Shown here one piece after another: positions 56,690-64,000 of a DNA stretch of 64,000 nt. Source of the DNA: Heterohyrax brucei (lineage: Eukaryota > Chordata > Mammalia > Hyracoidea > Procaviidae). The position numbers and the translations under genes were made by a program. Position 1 is the stretch's first letter. Each line of letters starts with the position of its first letter. The notes beneath the pieces are model-generated. The model had not been told where the DNA came from, did not search any database, and was given only the letters and a program-made list of their open reading frames with translations. The DNA is taken from contig CM053164.1 of NCBI GenBank assembly GCA_028571685.1, forward strand, positions 43,202,501-43,266,500, given 5' to 3'.

Positions 56690-59600
56690 GAATGTACAGG
56701 CCAAAACATTTTCCAGCACAACAGCTTCCGTGTTTACAGTTCAGTGACATTGATTACATTTTGATGCCACCATTGTTGCTATCGTTTCCCTAAGTATTCT
56801 GTCATTATTAACATAAACACAATGCCTCCCTAATAATAATTTCCCTTTTGCCTCTCCTTTACATCTTGTAGTCATTAATAATTTTTTATTTCTACATGTT
56901 TGCTGATTTCATGTAAGTGCGATCATAAAGTGTTATCCTTTTATGCTGACTCTTTCTGCTTAGTGTAATATTTCTAAGATTTACACTAGCTGTGACTGGC
57001 ATCAGAACTTCTTTTCTCTTCATGGATGCCTACTGTATGCATGAGGACTGCCAGTTAAGTTCATGAACTCAACCTAGAAAAGGTACTACATGCCTCACTG
57101 CTGAGTATCACTGTGGTCACCTTCGGAGTACTCCCCTTGGAAAGCTATGTAACAATGCCAGCATCTAGTTAACCCTCCAGAGCAGTTTAGGAACTCCTTT
57201 TCTGGAATGGCCATTAGAGCTGTCATTGTTTTACCCATGATGTCCTGAATGTCATCATGTGTCTTCCTTTCACTATGTCCTTTATCTTCAGGAAAAGAAA
57301 AAAGTCATTGGGGGCCAGATCAGGGGAGTAGGGAGGGTGTTCCAATACAGTTACTTGTTTACTGGCTAAAGACTGCCTCCCCAGACAACTTGCCACCATG
57401 CCACTGTGCACAGTGGCCATTCCAAAATTGCTTCGAAGGGTGGACTGGGTGCTCACGTTGGTGCATGCCTGCGCAAGGGGAGTACTTTGAAGGTGACCAT
57501 CGTGGTATTCAGCAGTGAGGTATGTAGCACTTAGAACAATTAAATTCACAGACTTAATTGTTGGACTTTGTACATATCATGTTTTGTTAATCCATTCATC
57601 TGTTTATGGAAACTCTGATTGTTTTTGCATTTTGGCTCTGTGAAAGGTGCTGCAGTGAACATTGGTGTACAAGTTTACGTTTACATTCCTGCCTTTACTT
57701 CTACTGGGTACATACCTGAAATTGGGATTGCTGGGTCATATGATATTCTGTGTTCAGCTTTTTGAGGAACTCTCAGCCTGTTTTCCACAATGACACCACC
57801 AGTTCACATTCCCACCAGCAGTGGGTGAAGTGTTCCAGTTTCTTTACAAGTTCACCACACTTGTTGTTTTCTCTTTTTATCTCTCTTGTTATGCTTTTTA
57901 TCTTGGAATCTGCTGACTAATATTAATATAAATGTGCCACCTTTCTTATATTTATTGTTTGCATTGTATGTATTTTCTGTTCTGTTACTTTTAACCTGTG
58001 TGTGTCTCTCTTGTAGCAACATATAATTGGTCCTTATTTTTAAAATCAATTTGATAATTTCTGTCTTTTACCTGGAATGTTTAATCTTATTACACTTAAT
58101 AGATATGTGTCAATATGTTTGGATTTAAGTGTGTATTGTTTTTTGTTTTCTATTTTTCCCTCTTGTTCTTTATTCTTGTTTTTTTTCCTGCTGTTTTTTG
58201 TTAAATGTTTTTTATACTCCATTTTATTTTTTCTATTGGTTTCTTTCAACATAGTTCTTTTTATAGGCATACTTATCAGAGTACATTTAGAGTGAATATT
58301 ATAACAATTTACACTTCACATTTGATACTTTGTTCTTTCCATTTCTCTTTTCCCATTTCACAAATGGAAGAATCTTACCAAATTTTATTACATTTACTTG
58401 TCCTCTTCCACTTTCATTTTTCCCCTGGCACTCAGCATAGACATGCATTAGATTGTTTGATACTATCTTATATGTATTTTACTTCTGCATATTATTATAA
58501 ACTTACTTCTCAGAGATGCTACTTTTGCTTTAAACTTTAATTTTTCTTTCGTTGGAAATGTACAGTAGAAAAAAAAAAGAGTGTTTTACCCACACATTCA
58601 CACTCTCAGTGCTCTTCATTCTTTCCTGGAGGTCTGAGTTTCTATTTGCATTATCTTTTTACAGCTGAAAGAACATCCTTTAATATATTTCGTAGGTGCA
58701 GGTCAGTAGGAAATCTCTCATTTTTGTACATGCATGTTAGTGGTCAATAAAAATGACTATTTAACTGTTTGTTTTGAAGACTATATTTTGCTGAATACAG
58801 GATTCTAGACTAATAGTTTTTGCTTTTCTTTTTTTTTCCCCCCTTTCAGGGTTTTACAGATGTTAATCTGTTTCATTGGTTTCTAGCTTTCATTGTTTCT
58901 AAAGAGACATCAGCCTTGCCTGTATTATTTTTCTGTATGTAATGTGCCTCTTCTTTCTGACTTCACTCAAGTTTTTTTTTTTAAATCTTTGGTTTCAACA
59001 CATTGGCTCTGATGTCCTTAGGCATGGTTTTCTTTTAGCATATCCTGCTTGAGGTTTGCTGACCTTTGCAGATTTGTTTAAATTGATCATTTTTAAAATC
59101 AAATTTGGGACTGCCTTTTAACCAAAAGCAAACTTCTTGTTGTCAAGTCACTTCTAACTCATAGCAGTTTGCCAGTATTTATTCAGTTTTTTTTTCCTAC
59201 CTTCATTTTTACTCTTCCCTGGCCGTCAAAATAGGTGTGCATAAGACTGTTTGATATTGTGTCATAGATCACTGAGGCTGTGTTCAGTTTTCTTTCTCTA
59301 GACTGTATGATTTCTGTTGATCTCTCTTCAAGTTTACTAACCCTCTCTTATGCTATGTCTAATATGTTATTAAGACCATGCATTGTGATTTTTTTTTTTT
59401 TTTTTTTTACGTATTACGTTTTCTTTTGTGGAATTTCTTTTTGGATCTTGTTTTTATTTTTTGTTTTTCTGCTGAGATTCTCTGTATATCATTGCTTAAA
59501 ATGGTATTTTAAGTTTTTGGGCGTATTTATAATACGTCCTTTCAAGCCTATCTGCAAAGAAAGGCCAATGTTTTGGCCATTTTAATGTTGGTTTTTATTG

Positions 59601-59900
59601 AGTAATTCTTTTTCTTGATTATGAATCAATTTTCACTGTTTCTTTGCTCATCTAATTTGTTTTTTAAATATATATTGAATATTGTGGATAATACATTGTA
59701 GAAAGTTTGATTTTGTTTTTTTCTTGAAAAGTGTTGATTTTTGTTTTGATGAATGATTCAGTTACCATCTGAGTCCCTGAGCATGCATTTTATGTGTTTT
59801 TAGGACAGATGCATTGAAATGCTGAAGGTGCTTTTCAAGCTGCTTTAACTTGGTAGAGCTGAAAGTCAAACTTTTTCTCCTGTGTGCATCTTGTCAGAGT
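56690..59900 (-). mobile_element. Old antisense L1, internally deleted, holding a mariner
   Basis: 3' UTR blocks run 56.69-57.04 kb ('tattgtggtgaatgtacagg') and ORF2 C-terminal sequence 57.56-57.85 kb. It then jumps to the endonuclease/inter-ORF region ('aacatataattggtcctta', 'ggaatgtttaatcttattac') and ORF1/5' sequence at 58.8-59.8 kb ('gttgatctctcttcaagttt'). A short SINE fragment is at 59118-59168 and a T-run at 59389-59409. Confidence 0.72.
57043..57560 (-). mobile_element. Fold-back mariner element, second copy
   Basis: The arms at about 57045-57215 and 57410-57560 are inverted copies: 'gctgagtatcactgtggtca' against the reverse of 'atcgtggtattcagcagtga'. The right flank is TA (57561-57562); the left flank is CA, a likely mutated TA in old L1. 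The minus strand keeps VLEHPPYSPDLAPNDFFLF, the mariner D34D motif with its last catalytic Asp. The ORF at 57223-57549 (-) reads from the inverted arm into this centre and is a chimera, not a transposase. Confidence 0.87.
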
Positions 59901-59934
59901 TTGGTTTTGGGCTGTTTGAGCATGTCTAGAACAG

Positions 59935-60275
59935 GTGTCTGTCTAGGGCGAGGACTGACAGACCGTGGCTCATTGCCTGCTTCCTGGTGCATTATGGTGT
60001 GCAAGCCAAGAGCCCTTTTACATTTTTAAAAGGTTGTAAAACAGCAGCAACAAAGGAGTGTGGCCTCAGCCAAAACCATCACATTGATTCCAACTCATAG
60101 TGACCCTGTAGGATGGAGTATAACTGACCCATAGAGTTTCCAAGGAGCGGCTGGAGGATTCAAACTGCTGACCTTTTGATGAGCAAGTAAGGTCTTAACC
60201 ATTGACCACCTGGGCTTCAATATTTGCTGTCTGGTCTGCAGAAAGTGTTTGCTGACATCTGTTCTAAAGCACTGC
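59935..60275. repeat. MER-type relic split by a SINE
   Basis: 'gaggactgacagaccgtggc' and, after the SINE, 'gcagaaagtgtttgctgaca' resemble the two ends of a common mammalian repeat ('gcaaactacggcc...' and 'aaagtttgctgacccc'). I cannot name the family safely. Confidence 0.42.
60068..60222 (-). repeat. AfroSINE (antisense)
   Basis: 'cacattgattccaactcata', 'gtgaccctgtaggatggagt', 'aaactgctgaccttttgatg' and 'ttgaccacctgggctt'. Confidence 0.92.
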
Positions 60276-61111
60276 CTGCTCCTAGAATGAATTCACTGGA
60301 GGTGTTGTCTCAGTTGTATGTTTAATGTTAATGAGGTGTTAATGAGGTCTTTCTACTCTGTCTGGGCTGGGACTTGAGTGTTTCCCTGCACTGTTCACCT
60401 CTGACATCTCAGTTTTGCTCTTGGCAGCATAGTAACCACTTTCCATTAAGCTTCTTTCACATTCTTTCATGGTTGCAGATACGTTCTGGTGAACCTCTTT
60501 TAATCCTACCCTGTGCACCTGCAGCCCCATCCTTGGCTGAGAGCGCTCAGGAGAGCTATCCCGTGCAACATGGAATTTTGAGCCCTTACCCTGTATGTCT
60601 CCAGCGTCTCCATTACGTTCCCCAGAAGATTTCAGGTGCTTTAGCAGCTGTAAGCTTTGATATTTGCCTTTTCTGCTCAGCAGAATCTCAGCAGATCTGT
60701 TGAGGCTCTAGTACAATGGAGAAACCACATCTATGCAGAGAACCATGGCAAAGGTAGGTTCCTCTCTTGAGTTTCTCTCTCTTATTTATCACAGTCCTGT
60801 GCTACCTGTTTTTCTATACCTGAGAACAATTTGTGATGCCAGTGTATTTCACACAGTAGATTTTATTTTTAAAATTTGAGTATTGGTCTTTTAACTACGA
60901 GTTTATTTGCGTTCACTTTGTTACTAATACATTTGGATGTATTTCTTATTTTGTGTTTATTACATATTCTAGTTACTCCAGAATTTGTTTTTTCTAGCTG
61001 TCTTCTGATTTGATCCAGTCTCCCCGTATCTTCCCAATTCTTTTCTATGTGTTTGAAAGTTATATGTTCCAGTTCACATTTTGTATAGGTTGCACTTAGA
61101 ATTTTAATGTA
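60276..61111. other. Intron, unassigned
   Basis: The ORFs at 60339-60530 (-) and 60374-60703 (+) lack known domains and splice context. Some text may be old L1 5' sequence. Confidence 0.38.
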
Positions 61112-61308
61112 TGTACTTGATTTAAGTGCACAGCTGCTAAACAGAAGATCAGTGGTTCAAACCCACCAGTGACGCAGTGAAAGAAAGATGTGGCAGTCTG
61201 TATCTGTAAAGATTTACAAACCTAGATGTCATATGGGGCGGTTCCACTGTACCCTGCAGGGTTGCTAGGAATCACAATTGACTTGATGGCAATGGATGTT
61301 GATTTAAT
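61112..61308 (+). repeat. AfroSINE variant
   Basis: 'gctaaacagaagatcagtgg', 'ttcaaacccaccagtgacgc', 'tctgtaaagatttacaaacc' and 'attgacttgatggcaatgga'. It shares the extra central block with the copy at 3838. Confidence 0.85.
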
Positions 61309-61424
61309 AAGCTTCCCTGCTCATCACTGCACTTATTTTAGAATGCTTTGCCTGTGGTTTCTTCCTGCTGTCTCACATGTTAACCGTTGTTCACGATTTT
61401 AGTTTCACCTCTTTCTTGTATCTT

Positions 61425-61740
61425 CAGTTTATCCTAATCATTGCAGTAGCTTTCAGACTGGTCTCTTTACTGTTATCTTTGCCACTCTACACTGTCTCTC
61501 ACACAGAAACAAGAGTTTCTTTAAAGTTACTTTAATTTTTGCTTCTATCTGAAATGAGCTATTTTAATGTCATCGCATTTATTTTGCTTGAAACCTTCTA
61601 TCTGACTGCAATAAAATCTGTCCCCCGACTGTTTCTCTTTCCATTCTGCTTCTTATTCATTCTCCACTAGCCACAAGACTGCCTTCTAGTCCTGAAATGT
61701 TTTAAGCACTGTCCCGGTTTATGATGTTTTGATTTGCTCT
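61425..61740 (+). repeat. L2 LINE relic
   Basis: 'ctttcagactggtctcttta', 'ctgactgcaataaaatctgt' and 'ccactagccacaagactgcc' follow the order of the L2 3' region. Confidence 0.5.
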
Positions 61741-61758
61741 TCACCATTCTTACTTCTA

Positions 61759-61795
61759 AAAAGGATCTTCCAATAAGGGTGTCCTGTCTTTGAAC
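61759..61795 (+). repeat. Left terminal inverted repeat
   Basis: It pairs with 62702-62736; about 85% identity by eye, differing at a few bases and one A in the starting A-run. Confidence 0.85.
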
Positions 61796-62701
61796 TTGAA
61801 TAAAACAACTTGTGTAAATAATAATCTTGTTTTCTTATTTTGAAGTATACTTGATGGCATTTTATATGTGGAAAAGAACTTTGCATAAATGGCCACAATC
61901 GCACATTCCAAATGGGGCCCAAAATAATCAGTTACCATAGCCTGATGTCTTTCACTGTTGACAGTCACAGCTTCTCCTCATTCATCTTGGACAAAATAAG
62001 GGCCAGTGGTTCTGCCAGCTCAAAATCCTCACCAAACAGTGTCTTTTTTGGGATGAAGTGGACATTCTTGAATCTCCATTGGATTCTCATCACTTCAAAT
62101 GCGACAGTTTTGTTTGTTAACAAAACCATTCATCCCAAAATGGGTCTCATTGCTAAAGATGATTTTTCAGCCCAAATTAGGGTCAACTTCCAATTGTCAC
62201 AGAGTCCAGTTAGCAGATGTACAGCACAATCCATGGTCATCGGTCTTCAGTTCTTGAGATAACACAATTTTGTAAGGGTCAAACTTCAACTTCAGATGCA
62301 AAATTCATCAAACGGCAGTGAACCAAAGGCCCAGTTTTTGTGCTTGGTGAGAAACTGATTGAGGTAGGCTCTTGTGTACACTGTAACGAATGGTGGCGAT
62401 GTTTTCATTGGAACGTGTGGTTTGTTTAATGCATAGGCATTGCCTGATTGGCAGCAAACCCGGTTGTCACACATTTTTTGATTAAACGTCAAATTCTTCT
62501 CTCAGAGGGATGATTATACACATGGTAAATTTTACATAATGCACAGAATGTTTGGCAAATGGAATACCCATTTTGATAATAAACTTTAATAATTTCTTCC
62601 TGTTGTGGAATTGTGTAACTTTTCGTGGCTGTTTGTCAAGACTAATAAAAAAAGTGGTAAATATGGCTGCTATAGCTTCACAGCTGTTGCCTCTCTGAGC
62701 T

Positions 62702-62736
62702 GTCAAAAATGGGACATCCTTATTGGAAGACCCTTT
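62702..62736 (-). repeat. Right terminal inverted repeat
   Basis: It contains 'tgggacatccttattggaag', the inverted partner of 'cttccaataagggtgtcctg'. Confidence 0.85.
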
Positions 62737-62738
62737 TA

Positions 62739-63029
62739 CCTTCCTCATTCTCTGCAATATGGCTTGCTCTCCTTTCTTCAAATGTCATTTTATTAGAGGG
62801 CTCCTCCCCTGATAGCCTTACACAAAATAGTAATGTCTTCCCCCACTACCGTCTCATCTTAAGCATGCTTTATTGGCTTCATAATGCTTATCATTATGTG
62901 ATAAATTTTTGATTGCTTAGTTGTCTGATACCTGTCTCTGCTAGGGTGACCAGTTGCCCTGGTTTTGCCCAGGGTTGTAGAATTTCCTAGTGTTATAACC
63001 TGTGTAGTTGGGGGAGCTGGGATGGTGAG
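62739..63029. other. Intron, mostly unassigned
   Basis: 'agggtgaccagttgccctgg' near 62943 resembles the end of a common MER-type repeat, too short to name. Confidence 0.38.
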
Positions 63030-63155
63030 TCATCCTTGTCTCTTCACTGGAGTGGAAACTTCCTGAGAGAATGGAATTTGTTTTGTTCACTGCTCTAGTC
63101 TAGTATCTAGAAGACTGCCTGGTGCGTAGATGTGTTCAGTAGATGTTTGTTAAAT
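63030..63155 (+). repeat. L2 LINE 3' end relic
   Basis: 'ggaatttgttttgttcactg', 'gactgcctggtgcgtagatg' and 'tcagtagatgtttgttaaat' match the end of L2 ('cagtgcctggcacatagtagg...'). Confidence 0.7.
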
Positions 63156-63720
63156 CAGCAGTTTTTTCTTAAGACTCTGTATTCCTTGGTGTAGTTGTTA
63201 AGTTTCAAAGACTAGGAAATAGAGTTTAGATGAAATTTCAAAATAGAAGAAGAAAAATTCACTTTTTAGGGAAATCTGAGGGCCAAGAGCCAGTTAGTAT
63301 AACCTCTGAAACAGTGATTGTCTGTTACAGTTTTGCAACATTTTGTGGTAGGCTCAGCTGCCTTAAAAGATATTGTGAAATTGTTTTACCAAAAGTAATA
63401 GTGATCATTCAATTTAATTTAAAATAAAGTTGCATAAAAGAGGAAGGGTGGATCATAAATTTAAACAAGAAAAATGTTGCAATTACAACAAGGTTGGAAA
63501 CCACTGGTGTCTGACTTCTTTCAGCTTACAAAAGGTGAGGGTATAGTATAGTGTTTGGAACAACTGTCTTCAAGGTAATGAATCCAATGTAACTGTAGTT
63601 CCTACCCACTGGTTATATGATTCTTTTATTTCCTCTGTTCTGTTTGCTTGGAGTAGAAGTATAGAAAGAAATATTAATGCCTTGTCCTTTCTTTACCTCT
63701 GCTACCTACACAAAGACTAC
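63156..63720. other. Intron, unassigned
   Basis: AT-rich. The ORF at 63230-63427 (+) lacks a domain. Confidence 0.4.
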
Positions 63721-64000
63721 CTTTTTTTTTTTTTATTGTGATTGAGGGGAAGTGTGCAATCCAATTTAAATTTGCATGCCTGCCTATCTGCAGCTCCTTT
63801 TCCTCTCCTTGCCTGGTGACAGCACACCCTTTTTTCCATTCTATACCTGTCATAACCTCTTAACAATCTCCTGTCCCCTCCACCCTCTCCACTCCTCTCT
63901 AATAAGTGGCCAGTAGGAAGGCATCTTATAGATACATAGAATCATAAAGTGCATACACGACGTGGTCACTCTGTGTCCCCGAGTCCAATCCATTCCTGGC
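63721..64000 (-). mobile_element. L1 'G' 3' end, antisense, runs off the window
   Basis: A T-run followed by 'attgtgattgaggggaagtg', 'aaatttgcatgcctgcctat' and 'ccttgcctggtgacagcaca' is the same 3' UTR start as at 19.36 and 30.41 kb. Confidence 0.9.

Larger units (their letters stand above)
61759..62736 (-). mobile_element. Tc1/mariner-type transposon of unfamiliar family, internally deleted
   Basis: The terminal repeats are about 33-35 bp. The left begins AAAAGGATCTTCCAATAAGG; the right, reverse-complemented, begins AAAGGGTCTTCCAATAAGGA. TA lies outside both (61757-61758 and 62737-62738). Minus-strand remains in order: KSYTIPQQEEIIKVYYQNGY near 62600-62640 (helix-turn-helix region), FSNETHFGMNGFVNKQNCR near 62108-62164 and VTVNSERHQAMVTDYFGPHL near 61914-61973. 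The first catalytic Asp appears changed to Asn (SNE for SDE). The part with the second and third catalytic residues is missing. Stops and frameshifts are numerous. Confidence 0.78.

Noticed and set aside
60374-60703. 109-aa ORF with a Pro/Ser-rich reading
   Set aside because: No domain or splice context. An overlapping antisense ORF exists, and the stretch is likely decayed repeat.
1-64000. CRISPR arrays, operons, tRNA or rRNA genes, or a new defence or biosynthetic system
   Set aside because: The window is a repeat-filled mammalian intron. The tRNA-like heads belong to SINEs, and I saw no array of spaced direct repeats or intact multi-gene cluster.

Overview
This is eukaryotic, mammalian DNA. 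It carries about twenty copies of a tRNA-derived SINE with the hallmark blocks 'tggtggcacagtggttaag', 'gcagttcaaatccaccag' and 'tatgagtcggaattgactc', followed by a TTTGG-rich tail. I recognise this as AfroSINE, which is restricted to Afrotheria. The L1 3' UTRs and the MaLR-like LTRs look lineage-specific too, so an elephant or a close paenungulate relative is the best guess. That assignment rests on memory of the families, not on a search.

One protein-coding exon is recognisable: 95 bp at 25944-26038 on the + strand. It encodes [18 protein letters not shown]..., residues about 69-100 of BABAM2 (BRE/BRCC45), the scaffold of the BRISC and BRCA1-A deubiquitinase complexes. It has a polypyrimidine tract plus AG before it and GTGAGT after it. 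Everything else lies in its two flanking introns, each longer than 25 kb here. I found no other exon.

Layout. 1-7.99 kb: upstream intron with AfroSINEs, a CR1/L3 LINE relic, a MER-type relic and several MaLR-like solo LTRs, one holding a second LTR. 7.99-15.37 kb: a decayed sense L1 split by LTRs, one of which holds a mariner. 16.76-19.35 kb: an old antisense L1 broken by a mariner, a SINE and a small L1 tail. 19.35-24.9 kb: an antisense L1 with long ORF2 remains. 25.9 kb: the BABAM2 exon. 29.85-33.35 kb: an old antisense L1 carrying a nested L1 tail and four SINEs. 33.36-41.18 kb: a long, nearly end-to-end antisense L1. 43.8-48.34 kb and 48.83-53.22 kb: two sense L1s with proper 5' starts but internal deletions; the second is the youngest. 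54.6-59.9 kb: antisense, internally deleted L1s holding another mariner. 61.43-63.16 kb: L2 relics and an unusual Tc1/mariner-type transposon. 63.72 kb to the end: the tail of a further antisense L1.

The most interesting structures are (i) two mariner copies that are fold-backs, each half being an inverted copy of the other, with the same architecture at two loci; (ii) a 978-bp TA-flanked transposon whose transposase remains resemble arthropod elements more than any mammalian family I can recall; (iii) two solo LTRs inserted head to head 31 bp apart, each with a perfect 5-bp target duplication and a palindrome between them; and (iv) the internally deleted L1 at 48.8-53.2 kb, whose remaining ORF2 frame is broken only by three stops. 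I found no CRISPR arrays, operons or other prokaryotic features, and no evidence of a new gene system.
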